Assembly (NCBI GenBank): GCA_963828505.1
Contig: CAWHFM010000021.1
Coordinates: 186,001 to 250,000, forward strand
Reading direction: 5' to 3'
From: Bog-473 sp963828505
GTDB lineage: Bacteria > Actinomycetota > Acidimicrobiia > Acidimicrobiales > RAAP-2
DNA: 64,000 bases
Shown here: one piece after another, positions 27,123 to 35,364 of the stretch
How the letters are laid out: every line of letters begins with the position of its first letter
Numbering within the stretch: the stretch's first letter is position 1
Position numbers and translations under genes: made by a program
Notes under the pieces: generated by a model
Told to the model about the DNA's origin: nothing
Databases searched by the model: none
Seen by the model: only the letters and a program-made list of their open reading frames with translations

Positions 27123-27817
27123 TGCGTGTATTGATTGTCGAGGACGAGCCCTACATGGCAGAAGCCATCCGCGACGGTCTACGCCTGGAAGCGATCGCGG
27201 CGGACATCGCCGGTGACGGTGATACCGCCGTGGATCTGCTGAGCATCAACGCCTACGACATCGCCGTCCTCGACCGCGACATCCCCGGCCCCTCCGGCGA
27301 CGAGATCGCCAAACGCATCGTCGCCTCCGCCAGCGGCATGCCCATCCTGATGCTCACCGCCGCCGACCGGCTCGACGACAAGGCCTCCGGGTTCGAACTC
27401 GGCGCCGACGACTACCTCACCAAGCCGTTCGAGCTCCGAGAGCTCGTACTCCGTCTTCGAGCCCTCGACCGTCGCCGCGCCCACAACCGGCCACCCGTGC
27501 AAGAGATCGCCGGCCTTCGTCTAAATCCGTTCCGCCGCGAGGTCTACCGAGACGGCCACTACGTCGCGCTCACCCGCAAGCAGTTCGCCGTGCTCGAAGT
27601 CCTCGTCGCCGCCGACGGCGGCGTCGTCAGCGCCGAAGAACTCTTAGAGCAGGCGTGGGACGAGAACGCAGACCCGTTCACCAACGCCGTGCGCATCACC
27701 GTCTCGGCACTGCGAAAACGCCTCGGCGAACCCTGGGTCATTACCACCGTGGCCGGCGTTGGCTACCGCATCGACACCAAACCAGATACCGGGCGCGAGG
27801 GAGAAGACCTTGGATAG
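27122..27817 (+). CDS. OmpR-family response regulator
   Basis: The protein has 231 residues. The receiver domain begins MRVLIVEDEPYMAEAIRDGL with the acidic pair, the phospho-Asp lies in IAVLDRDIPG, the Thr in MLTAAD and the Lys in DDYLTKPFELREL. The winged-helix DNA-binding domain includes LTRKQFAVLEVLVAA and VRITVSALRKRLGEPWVITTVAGVGYRID. Its stop overlaps the kinase start by 8 bases. It is divergent from the exporter/lipoprotein operon, which it probably controls. Confidence 0.95.
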   Translation: MRVLIVEDEPYMAEAIRDGLRLEAIAADIAGDGDTAVDLLSINAYDIAVLDRDIPGPSGDEIAKRIVASASGMPILMLTAADRLDDKASGFELGADDYLTKPFELRELVLRLRALDRRRAHNRPPVQEIAGLRLNPFRREVYRDGHYVALTRKQFAVLEVLVAADGGVVSAEELLEQAWDENADPFTNAVRITVSALRKRLGEPWVITTVAGVGYRIDTKPDTGREGEDLG

Positions 27818-28916
27818 AGCCGCTGGTTGGAGCATTCGCCTCAAACTCACCCTCAGCTACGCCGGCTTCCTCATGATCGCTGGCGGCTTGCTACTCGGCG
27901 CCGTGTGGGTGTTCCTCCTGCGATACGTGCCCAGGGGTGAGACGGTCCTCGTCCACGGCACCTCCGTCTTCGTATCGCCCGGCCGCGGCGGTCTCTTGCG
28001 CGATTTCGCTCCGGCCGCGGCCATCTTGGGGGTATTCCTGCTGGTATTCGGTCTCCTCGGAGGGTGGCTCCTCGCCGGCCGGATGCTCGCCCCCCTCGCT
28101 CGCATCACCGACGCCACCCGCACGGCCGGGACCGGCACCCTCTCCCACCGAATCGCGCTACCGGGCCGCAAAGACGAGTTCCGCGACCTCGCCGACGCCT
28201 TCGACGCCATGCTCGCCCGGCTCGAATCGCACGTCGCCGAACAGCAGCGATTCGCCGCCAACGCCTCCCACGAACTTCGCACCCCACTCGCGATCACCCA
28301 GACCCTTCTCGACGTGGCCCGCAACGATCCCAACCGCGAGAACAGCGAGCTCGTCGACCGCCTCCACCACCTCAACACCCGAGCGATCGACCTCACCGAA
28401 GCACTGCTCCTGCTCAGCCGCTCCGAACAGAAGTGCTTCACCCCAGAACACGTCGACCTGTCCCTCATGGCCGAAGAAGCCTCTGAAACACTCCTCCCCC
28501 TGGCAGACACGCGGGGCGTCACGATTGAAACCTCCGGCGACATCACCCCCACAATGGGCTCACACGCCCTCCTGATGCAGTTGACTGCGAACCTCGTGCA
28601 CAACGCGATCGTCCACAATCTGCCCAAACGGGGCACCGTGTGGGTCGCAACCAGCGCTCACCCCAACATCGTCGTGCTCAAAGTCGAGAACACCGGCAAG
28701 AGGCTCACCACAGAGGCAGTTACGACGCTTGTCGAGCCATTTCAGCGCGGTACCGAACGCATTCGCACCGACCACGTAGGTGTCGGCCTCGGTCTGGCGA
28801 TTGTCAAAAGCATCACCCAAGCCCACGACGGAACACTCACCCTCACCCCCCGGGCCGCTGGCGGGCTCTGTGTCACGGTGCAACTACCGGCCGCGCCACC
28901 GCAGACTGGCAGATGA
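27810..28916 (+). CDS. Sensor histidine kinase (HAMP, HisKA, HATPase)
   Basis: The protein has about 368 residues from the TTG at 27810, preceded by GAGGGAG; upstream in-frame starts are less likely. Two membrane segments (LSYAGFLMIAGGLLLGAVWV and AAAILGVFLLVFGLLGGWLL) enclose a short outer loop of about 40 residues. A HAMP region follows, then the H-box FAANASHELRTPLAIT, the N-box LTANLVHNAIVHN and the G-box HVGVGLGLAIVKSI. The small sensor loop suggests sensing of envelope stress or a membrane-active compound, as in small-loop kinases next to ABC exporters. Confidence 0.93.
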   Translation: MDRAAGWSIRLKLTLSYAGFLMIAGGLLLGAVWVFLLRYVPRGETVLVHGTSVFVSPGRGGLLRDFAPAAAILGVFLLVFGLLGGWLLAGRMLAPLARITDATRTAGTGTLSHRIALPGRKDEFRDLADAFDAMLARLESHVAEQQRFAANASHELRTPLAITQTLLDVARNDPNRENSELVDRLHHLNTRAIDLTEALLLLSRSEQKCFTPEHVDLSLMAEEASETLLPLADTRGVTIETSGDITPTMGSHALLMQLTANLVHNAIVHNLPKRGTVWVATSAHPNIVVLKVENTGKRLTTEAVTTLVEPFQRGTERIRTDHVGVGLGLAIVKSITQAHDGTLTLTPRAAGGLCVTVQLPAAPPQTGR

Positions 28917-28960
28917 CAACAAGGAAAAGTGCAGCTCGACGCCGAGAGGACAAATCAAGG

Positions 28961-29140
28961 CTTTTGGGTCGGAGAGGACATTCCGGGTGGCGGCGTTGCG
29001 ATCCCCTCAGGCTCCCTCACGATCCCTCTCCTTCCCGCACAGTAAGGCACCCTTGGACAGAGCTCGTGGGGCCCGTCCACGTACCAGTACTCACGTCCGC
29101 TAGGCAGGCTCTCTCGCCAGGCGGAGCGGAGGCGCGGCTG
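28961..29140 (-). repeat. Dispersed repeat, copy C
   Basis: Shared blocks are CCCTCAGGCTCCCTCACGAT with CCCTCTCCTTCCCGC, then GGACAGAGCTCGTGGGGCCC and TACTCACGTCCGCT. They align with copy B (43966-44180) across most of its length, but the tRNA-like end is not kept. The stretch 28917-29264 contains no convincing gene. Confidence 0.68.
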
Positions 29141-29264
29141 AACGTTGGCGAAGTCCCTTCGCACATTCCCTATGAATGCGTGTACGACCTGATCACCGCG
29201 AGGCTAGTGCTGACCTACGGGCACCGGGGTGGTCGGGCCAGCTGGGCTGCAAAAAAGGGGCTTG

Positions 29265-29587
29265 TTACCGCACAGACAAATCCAGTTTCTCGACTATCGG
29301 GAGGAGCCAGGGATCGATGAGCTCGGTCACTACATCACTCGTGAGATGAACACCGTCCGATGTTCTGACCTCGATGCCATCGACGGAGCTCGCATACGAG
29401 CCGCTGGGATCGAGCAAGGCATTGAGGTCGAGTTCAGTCACGTCTGAACTCGCCGCCACCACCTTGACAATCGAGTTCCAGGCGTTGACCTCGGCATTCG
29501 CTGTCCCATCTCCGTAGTAGGGCGAAGTAAGAATGACTGGCGCTGCGCCATAGTACGTGTTAACCCTGTATATCTCTCTTCTTTTTT
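29265..29587 (-). pseudogene. SGNH/GDSL-type hydrolase, C-terminal fragment
   Basis: The minus strand reads VNTYYGAAPVILTSPYYGDG, then ELDLNALLDPSGSYASSVDG and TSDGVHLTSDVVTELIDPWL. The DGVHLT motif supplies the catalytic Asp and His of the C-terminal SGNH domain that ends many actinobacterial acyltransferase-3 proteins. The 5' part is cut off by the truncated IS5 copy at 29588. Confidence 0.72.
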
Positions 29588-30131
29588 TCCGAACCCAGTG
29601 CCGGGATTATCGATTCGCAGTCCTTGCGTGGGGCCGACACCGTCGGAAAGGACACTCGCGGCTATGACGCCGGGAAGAAAGTACAGGGAAGAAAGCGCCA
29701 TATCGTGACCGACACGCTCGGGTTGTTGCTCGTCGTGGTGGTGACCGCCGCCTCGGTGCAAGATCGCGACGGCGGCGTCGACGCGCTCAAGGCGGCGCAC
29801 GGCTGGTATCCCCGGCTGCGTCACGTCTTCGCCGACGGCGGCTATGCCGGTGGACTCGTCGTGCGGGCCCGGCGCTACTGGACGATGACCCTCGAGATCG
29901 TCTCCAAACCCAAGGACCAACGCGGCTTTGCCATCCTGCCTCGGCGCTGGGTGGTCGAGCGCACGTTGGCCTGGCTCATGCGCTGGCGCCGACTGGTACG
30001 CGACTACGAGCGGCTGCCCGAGACGCACGAGGCGTTCGTCAAGTGGGCGATGATCGGACTGATGCTCAATCGCCTTGCACGCCCACCAGGTCGGCGGCCG
30101 TGGGCTCCGCCGTGACACGGGTTACAAACAC
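29588..30131 (+). mobile_element. IS5-family element, 5'-truncated copy 2
   Basis: From CCGAACCCAGTGCCGGG onward it matches copy 1 (5455-6483) to the right tip. It retains the catalytic IIDSQS (Asp), VFADGGYAG (Asp) and VVERTLAWL (Glu), with the coding stop at 30115. The N-terminal DNA-binding half is missing. It has the two bases that copy 1 lost, so it is the better guide to the ancestral sequence. The right tip has lost one C relative to copy 1 (GTTACAAACACG versus GTTACCAAACACG). Confidence 0.88.
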
Positions 30132-30166
30132 GTTTAAGACTTGATCAGCTTCACAGCGCTTCGGGA

Positions 30167-30363
30167 CTACCACCGACTCGGCTGGCGACCAACTTCAACA
30201 AGCAGTGGTTCTTCTGGGCCACGCACTCGCGAATCCAACCCGTCATCGACGTCGCATACATGATCAAGCGCCACCTCTACAGGGTGCTCAAATACTTCTC
30301 CGCCGCCCGCATCACGAATGCTGCTGCAGAAGGCCTCAATTCGAAGATCCTCTCTGGCCGTTG
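30167..30363 (+). pseudogene. ISL3-family transposase, C-terminal remnant
   Basis: One frame reads NKQWFFWATHSRIQPVIDVA, YMIKRHLYRVLKYFSAARIT and NAAAEGLNSKI. The FWATHSR-PVI-A-MIKRH and ITNA-AEGLNSKI motifs are the classic end of ISL3 transposases of a different subgroup from the intact one at 3.8 kb. Both ends are cut. It is followed by about 120 bases of unassigned sequence up to the IS3 element. Confidence 0.75.
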
Positions 30364-30625
30364 ACATCCCAGAGGGCACCGCCCTGGACCAGATGCGCAG
30401 AAACCGCGTCCAGTTCGTGCCAACACTCAAGACCTCCGTGGGCCTCTATTACGGCGCCGAGTAAGTCGCTGACTGCTGTTCCTCGCTCTGGCCTTCCCCC
30501 GTCAGCCGGACAGGTTGATGTTGGGTTGATGGTACGTCTTGATGGGCGCGATGTGCCCGGTGGTTGGTGCGACCCGGTTGCTTTGCGGGCCTCTGCGGCG
30601 ATCTGAGCGTACGGTTTCACGCCGC

Positions 30626-30927
30626 CTAGGCGCTGGTCGTGACCGTCGAGCGGTAGTGGCGCAGTTCCCACTCGATGGGCGGGATTCCTCCGAGCGAACG
30701 ATGCAGGCGCACCGCGTTGTAGTGGTTGATCCAGGTGATGATGGCCCGACGCGCTTCGGCCCTCGAGGCGAAGCGACAGCGGCTCACGAGCTCACGCTTG
30801 AGGGAGGCCCATAGGCTTTCGGCCACCGCGTTGTCCAGGCACGACCCGGTGCGCCCCGACGACTGTTCGATGCCGTGGCGATCGCAGAGGCCTCGGAACT
30901 CGCGCGACATGTACTGGGACCCGCGGT
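30626..30927 (-). pseudogene. IS3-family orfB, 3' part (after the RIT insertion)
   Basis: The frame reads DRGSQYMSREFRGLCDRHGI, then SCLDNAVAESLWASLKRELV, with the catalytic Glu in AVAESLWASLK, and the tail YNAVRLHRSLGGIPPIEWEL. It joins directly to the 5' part at 34387 (GMIFHH / DRGSQY) when the RIT element and one CGTGG copy are removed, so the two pieces were one gene. Confidence 0.92.
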
Positions 30928-30932
30928 CGTGG

Positions 30933-30952
30933 TTAAACCGAAATCGGTTTAA
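30933..30952. repeat. Left-end-only palindrome of the RIT element
   Basis: TTAAACCG-AAAT-CGGTTTAA has perfect 8-bp arms. It lies outside the 88-bp inverted repeat and has no counterpart at the right end. It might be the crossover region of the recombinases or sequence carried from a former insertion site. Confidence 0.75.
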
Positions 30953-30957
30953 TACCG

Positions 30958-31045
30958 ATTATGCCGAAGTTCGCGTTAAGCCGAAGAATCGTCGATTGGC
31001 CTGTGTCTGAGGTTTGTTCGGCTGATTCCTTGGCTTAACGGTTCG
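30958..31045. repeat. RIT left inverted repeat (88 bp)
   Basis: It begins ATTATGCCGAAGTTCGCGTT and ends GGCTTAACGGTTCG. It matches the reverse complement of 34294-34381 with about two mismatches. Inside are repeated GTTAAGCCGAAGAATC-like and GCTGATTCCTTGGCTTAAC motifs that form shorter inverted pairs, probably binding sites for the recombinases. Confidence 0.93.
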
Positions 31046-31097
31046 CCGGTCCCTCATTAGCGTCCGCCGTGTCCAGACACTTGTGAAGGAGAGATCC

Positions 31098-32303
31098 ATG
31101 GATACGACGGTGGAACAGGTCGGTGCGGCGGTCGTCGCTGAGCTGCGTGCAGCTGACTACATGGAGTCGACGATCGGCCAATATGAGAAGTCAATCAGGG
31201 CACTGTCGGCTTTCGTCGATGGTCACGGCGGCGCCTACACCCCCTCGTTGGGGGCCGGCTTCGCCTCGATGACTATCAGCCCGCGCACGGGCCAGTTCAG
31301 TGCGCAGCGACGCTTCGACTACAGCCGACTGGTCGGGCTGTTCGATGCCTACGTGACTACAGGACGGGTGGACCTTGCGCCTCGTACACGCGGCGGCGGG
31401 GGTGCTCGGCCCCAGTCGAGCGAGTTCGCCGGGCTGCTTGCCTCCTGGGAGATGGACATGGAGGATCGTGATCTGGCGCCCGAGACTCGGGCGGCCTATG
31501 GAAGGGTGGCGCAGGCCTACCTGGTCTTCTTGGAGGCACAGGGCGGCTGCTGTTTGGACGCCGCTGACGGCGCCAGCATTCTGGGGTTCTTCGAGTCCTT
31601 GTTGGACAGGTGGGCGGTCTCGTCCTTGCCCTGGGTGATCTCGAACTTCCGTCCGTTCTTGAAGTTCAGCGGGCGCAGCGATCTGGTCGACGCGCTGGGT
31701 CTGCTCGGCGCCAAACGATCCCACGGGATCCTTCCGGTTCTTAGCGACACGGACCAGGAGCTGGTCGTCCAAGCGTGCGCGTCGGGGATCGTCAGTGCTC
31801 GGGATGCGGCGATCACTCTGCTCGCGCTGACGACAGGGATGCGAGCCTGCGACATCGCGGGCTTACGACTGGGCGACATCGACTGGCATGCCAAGACGAT
31901 CGGGATCATCCAGCAGAAGACCAAAAACCCCCTGACCTTGCCGCTGGCGTCGCTGGTGGCAGCCCGCCTCGCCGAGTACATCGTCGACGAACGGCCCGAC
32001 TCGGGCGACGATCACGTGTTCTTGCGATCGAAGGCGCCGCACGTCGGCCTGGCCGACCACGCCTCCATCTACCGGGTGACAGTAGACACGTTCTCGAGGG
32101 CCGGATTGTCCAACGTAAAGGCCCGGACCCGTCTTTTACGTCACAGTGCCGCATCCCGGCTGCTGCGCGCCGGGGTTGGGCTGCCGACGATCTCGGCGGT
32201 GCTCGGGCACGCCGACCCCGAGTCGACGAACACCTACATGAGCGTCGACGAGCACCGCCTGCTCGAGTGTGTGCTCCCTTTGCCCGAAGGTGCCCGGTCA
32301 TGA
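31098..32303 (+). CDS. RIT tyrosine recombinase A
   Basis: The protein has about 401 residues from the ATG at 31098, which has GAAGGAGAG just upstream. An N-terminal SAM-like DNA-binding region is followed by the catalytic domain: TTGMRACDIAGLRLGDI (Arg I), LLRHSAASRLLRAGVGLPTI (Arg II region), VLGHADPESTNTYMSVD (His/Tyr). Where most tyrosine recombinases have His in HxLRH, this reads RLLRH. It overlaps the second recombinase start by 4 bases (ATGA). All three proteins are probably needed for movement. Confidence 0.92.
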   Translation: MDTTVEQVGAAVVAELRAADYMESTIGQYEKSIRALSAFVDGHGGAYTPSLGAGFASMTISPRTGQFSAQRRFDYSRLVGLFDAYVTTGRVDLAPRTRGGGGARPQSSEFAGLLASWEMDMEDRDLAPETRAAYGRVAQAYLVFLEAQGGCCLDAADGASILGFFESLLDRWAVSSLPWVISNFRPFLKFSGRSDLVDALGLLGAKRSHGILPVLSDTDQELVVQACASGIVSARDAAITLLALTTGMRACDIAGLRLGDIDWHAKTIGIIQQKTKNPLTLPLASLVAARLAEYIVDERPDSGDDHVFLRSKAPHVGLADHASIYRVTVDTFSRAGLSNVKARTRLLRHSAASRLLRAGVGLPTISAVLGHADPESTNTYMSVDEHRLLECVLPLPEGARS

Positions 32304-33250
32304 GCGCCCACGGCTTCACCAGCGTGTTCACCCCCCAGTTGGATGCCTACCTCGAGTTCAAGGAGAAGATGGGGTGCTACGGGTCTTCGCGGATCTGGTA
32401 TCTGAAGAGGTTCGACGCCTACTGCACCGAGCACGACCGGCGGGTCTTCGACCGCGACACCGTCGAAGGATGGGTGCGCGAGCAGTTGGCCCGCTCAGGC
32501 CGCTACCGGTCGTGGATGTCCTATATCCGCGACTTTGGCCGATGGCTGCATGCCCACGAGAACACGGACGCCTACGTGCTGTCGGAGCGCTGGAAGGCAC
32601 CGTTCGTTCCGGCCCACCCCTATCTCCTGAGCGCACACGAGATCGAGTCATTCTTCGCCGCCGCGGCTCGCCTTGATGCTCAGTCCCCCTGGAAGTGGCA
32701 GGCGGAGGCTTTCTTCGCGCTGATGCACTGCTGCGGGATGAGAACCGGCGAGGCCCGAGCACTGCTGCGCGAGCACGTCGACCTGGCCGCTGGGCACATC
32801 GACGTCGTGTGCTCCAAAGGCAAGCGAAGCCGCAGGCTGCCCCTGACACGGGAGGTCCTCGACGTCGTGAACGCCTGCGATCGGGCATCGCGCCAACCTT
32901 TCTCGAGACGTCAGACCTTCTTCGTCTCCTCCACCGGCCGCCCGGTCACAGGGACATCGGTCGGGACGGTGTTCAACCGAATCTGGGACCAGGCCCAGCT
33001 GACACGACCCAACGGCGGCACGCCACCGCGGCCCTACGACTTCCGCCACCACTTCGCCTACGCCAACATCGAACGGTGGATGAGGGACGGAAAGGACGTC
33101 GCTGCGCTGTTGCCCTACCTGTCGCGCTACATGGGGCACGCCACCTTGGAATCGACCTACTACTACGTCCACACCTCTCCGGACTTCATGGACGCCTACG
33201 CCGACATCACCCGCCAGGGTGGATGGGTCCTGCCCGAGGTCGGATTCTGA
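32300..33250 (+). CDS. RIT tyrosine recombinase B
   Basis: The protein has 316 residues. The start ATG at 32300 overlaps the stop of recombinase A. The SAM-like core-binding domain begins VFTPQLDAYLEFKEKMGCYG. The catalytic motifs are CCGMRTGEARALLREHVDL (Arg I), PYDFRHHFAYANIERWM (Arg II region, with Tyr where the first His is usual) and YMGHATLESTYYYVHTS (His/Tyr). The Arg II change resembles that of protein A. It ends with TGATG overlapping recombinase C. Confidence 0.92.
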   Translation: MSAHGFTSVFTPQLDAYLEFKEKMGCYGSSRIWYLKRFDAYCTEHDRRVFDRDTVEGWVREQLARSGRYRSWMSYIRDFGRWLHAHENTDAYVLSERWKAPFVPAHPYLLSAHEIESFFAAAARLDAQSPWKWQAEAFFALMHCCGMRTGEARALLREHVDLAAGHIDVVCSKGKRSRRLPLTREVLDVVNACDRASRQPFSRRQTFFVSSTGRPVTGTSVGTVFNRIWDQAQLTRPNGGTPPRPYDFRHHFAYANIERWMRDGKDVAALLPYLSRYMGHATLESTYYYVHTSPDFMDAYADITRQGGWVLPEVGF

Positions 33251-34290
33251 TGAAACGCGACCCGAACACCGACGCCCCGAACTTCTTCAGCTTCGCCAGG
33301 GACTACCTCCACGGCTACATGCCCAAAGTCCAAGGGCTCACGCCCAAGACGATCGAGGCCTACCGAATCAGCCTGGAATGCTTCCTCGATTACCTCACCC
33401 AGATCGAGCACATCGATCGCACCCACGTCAGCTTCGAGCACTTCGAGCGCCGATACCTCAAGGCGTGGCTGGCCTGGATGCTCGAGCACCGGGGCTACGC
33501 GCCCCGAACGATTGCGCTGCGGCTCAGCACCATGAAAGCGTTCCTGGCCTACGCAGCACAGGAGGACATCACGTTGGTCGCGCTGAGCCAGGCAGCCAAG
33601 ACCCTGAAACCACCAGCTAGCCCGCGAACACCGATCGAGTACCTCAGCGGCACCGAGACCCAAGCTGTCCTCGGCGCGTCCAGCGGGACAACGGGCAAGT
33701 CGCGCCGGAATCGGATGTTGCTCATCTTGCTCTATGACACCGCGGCGCGCGTCGGCGAGATCACCGGCCTAACCCTCCAAGACCTCCATCTTGGCGCGCC
33801 GGGCCATCTCAGCCTCACCGGCAAGAGGAGCAAGACCCGCACCGTCCCGCTGACCGCCAAGACAATCGAGCACTTGCGCGTCTATCTCGACGAGTTCCAT
33901 CCGGACCGGGCCAAACTGCCTGCCAGGCGCCCGCTTTTCTACAGCCTGCACCACGGGCAGCCGACCCAGCTCTCGGTCGACACCGTCTCGGCTGTGCTGA
34001 AGGAAGCCGCCGCAACCGCACGCAGCACCTGCCCCTCGATTCCGTGCAAGGTCCACTGCCACATGCTGCGCAAGACCAAGGCCATGGACCTCTACCAGCA
34101 GGGCATACCGCTACCCATCATCATGCGCCTCCTCGGCCACGAGAACGCCTCGACCACCGCAGCGTTCTACGCCTTCGCGACCTTGGACATGATGCGAGAG
34201 GCCATCAACGCGGCCACCCCCGCGATCACAGCCGTGGCGTGCGAAGAGCTCAGCGATGACACACTCGAGGTCCTCTACAGTCTGCGATAA
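33250..34290 (+). CDS. RIT tyrosine recombinase C
   Basis: The protein has 346 residues. The N-terminal binding domain is NFFSFARDYLHGYMPKVQGL. The catalytic motifs are LYDTAARVGEITGLTLQDL (Arg I), VHCHMLRKTKAMDLYQQGI (His and Arg II) and RLLGHENASTTAAFYAFATL (His/Tyr). Unlike A and B it keeps a His two residues before Leu-Arg. Its stop at 34290 is 3 bases before the right inverted repeat, so the element is densely packed. Confidence 0.93.
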   Translation: MKRDPNTDAPNFFSFARDYLHGYMPKVQGLTPKTIEAYRISLECFLDYLTQIEHIDRTHVSFEHFERRYLKAWLAWMLEHRGYAPRTIALRLSTMKAFLAYAAQEDITLVALSQAAKTLKPPASPRTPIEYLSGTETQAVLGASSGTTGKSRRNRMLLILLYDTAARVGEITGLTLQDLHLGAPGHLSLTGKRSKTRTVPLTAKTIEHLRVYLDEFHPDRAKLPARRPLFYSLHHGQPTQLSVDTVSAVLKEAAATARSTCPSIPCKVHCHMLRKTKAMDLYQQGIPLPIIMRLLGHENASTTAAFYAFATLDMMREAINAATPAITAVACEELSDDTLEVLYSLR

Positions 34291-34293
34291 CAG

Positions 34294-34381
34294 CGAACCG
34301 TTAAGCCGAGGAATCAGCCGAACAAACCTCAGACACAGGCCAATGGACGATTCTTCGGCTTAACGCGAACTTCGGCATAAT
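34294..34381. repeat. RIT right inverted repeat (88 bp)
   Basis: It is the reverse complement of 30958-31045, beginning CGAACCGTTAAGCCGAGGAA and ending at the CGTGG target repeat. The right element end coincides with the end of this repeat, while the left end extends 25 bases further. Confidence 0.93.
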
Positions 34382-34386
34382 CGTGG

Positions 34387-35000
34387 TGGAAGATCATGCC
34401 GGCGACGTCGCCGCCCCTCGTCTCAACGGCCATGTCCATGGCGCTGGCCACCAGCTCGGTGCGCATGTGATCGGCCAGAGCGAAGCCGAGAATGCGACGA
34501 GAGCCGATGTCTTCGACGTCGGCTACGTAGAGCCAGCCCTCCGCCGTCGGCACATACGTGATGTCGCCACAGGACCGCACCCCCGGAGCGCCGAGCGAGA
34601 AGTCCCGCTTGACCAGGTCGGGCAGCGGCGGGGCGCTGAGGTCGGGAATGGTGGTCCGACACTTCTTGCGCCGGCCGTCTTGGGCGTAGAGGCCGTAGAT
34701 CGCCATCAGGCGCTCGACGCGCTTGTGGTTGACGCAGTAGCCCCGCCGGGTGAGCTCGTCGGTCATGCGCGGCGATCCATGGGTGTCGTCGTGGCCCAAG
34801 TGGATCTCGTAGATCTCGTTGACGAGGAGCGCCTCGTCCCACTCGGCGCCTGTTGGACCGGTGGTCACCTTGGCCACCCAGTCGTAATAGGACGAGGCGG
34901 AGACCTCGGCCACGGCGCACGCCGCGGCGACAGGGAAGTCCTCGGCCTTTCGGGCGTCGATCCAGTGATAACGCGACACCGGTCCGACTCCCTCACCCAA
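34387..35000 (-). pseudogene. IS3-family orfB (transposase), 5' part
   Basis: About 205 residues of the DDE domain: HWIDARKAEDFPVAAACAVA, LGHDDTHGSPRMTDELTRRG, the HTH_21 region HKRVERLMAIYGL, then CGDITYVPTAEGWLYVADV with the first catalytic Asp and ILGFALADHMRTELV before the break at GMIFHH. It starts by frameshift from orfA; no usual start codon is needed. The RIT insertion removes the rest, so no full transposase can be made. Confidence 0.9.
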
Positions 35001-35296
35001 AAGGCCATTGCTTTTTTCAACAGGTCCCGCTCGATGGTCAGGCGCTTGACCTCACGGCGCAACCGGGCGTTCTCCTCGCGGATCTCAGTCGTCGTCCCCT
35101 CGCGCTCCCCGCGGTCGATGCGTTCTTGGCGCACCCAGTTGCCCAGCGTCTGCTCGACAAGGCCCAGTTCACGGGCCACATCGGAGATCGTGCGGTGCTG
35201 GTCGATGACCAGGGACGCCGCGTCTCGGCGGAACTCTTTGGGATACCTACCCCGGCGTTTGACCGGCTCAGGATTCTTCTCTGTCACCGTTGGCAT
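34865..35296 (-). CDS. IS3-family orfA (helix-turn-helix subunit)
   Basis: The protein begins MPTVTEKNPEPVKRRGRYPK with the helix-turn-helix RDAASLVIDQHRTISDVARE and LGLVEQTLGNWVRQ. A leucine-zipper-like coiled coil, EIREENARLRREVKRLTIER, follows and leads to KKAMAFW. At that point the DNA has AAAAAAG, the slippery heptamer that moves some ribosomes into orfB. Translation past this point in orfA's own frame is not conserved. Confidence 0.9.
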   Translation of the reverse strand: MPTVTEKNPEPVKRRGRYPKEFRRDAASLVIDQHRTISDVARELGLVEQTLGNWVRQERIDRGEREGTTTEIREENARLRREVKRLTIERDLLKKAMAFWVRESDRCRVITGSTPERPRTSLSPRRAPWPRSPPRPITTGWPR

Positions 35297-35364
35297 GACT
35301 ACCTCCTATTCGAGGTGTCCGGCCAACGGGGGAAGGTCACTCGTAGCAGCCGTTCTGCAAGGTT

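Larger units (their letters stand above)
30933..34381 (+). mobile_element. RIT (recombinase-in-trio) element
   Basis: The 3449-bp element carries three tyrosine recombinase genes in one direction with 4-bp and 3-bp overlaps. It has 88-bp near-perfect inverted repeats (30958-31045, 34294-34381). CGTGG occurs directly outside both ends (30928-30932, 34382-34386), and removing the element plus one CGTGG restores the IS3 transposase frame. The left end has 25 extra bases beyond the inverted repeat, including a palindrome. RIT elements are described from many bacteria, but how they move is poorly known. Confidence 0.92.
30489..35339 (-). mobile_element. IS3-family insertion sequence, split by a RIT element
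   Basis: Inverted tips of about 24 bp match: TGGCCTTCCCCCGTCAGCCG at the left and, read inward, TGACCTTCCCCCGTTGGCCG at the right. A CTC direct repeat flanks the element (30486-30488 and 35340-35342), the 3-bp duplication typical of IS3. It carries orfA, an A6G slippery site and orfB. The RIT element at 30933-34381 interrupts orfB; without it and one CGTGG repeat the IS would be about 1.4 kb. Confidence 0.93.

Noticed and set aside
31098..34290. Phage integrase cluster or integron
   Set aside because: Three overlapping recombinases inside long inverted repeats, with no cassette array, attC sites or phage genes, fit a RIT element better.
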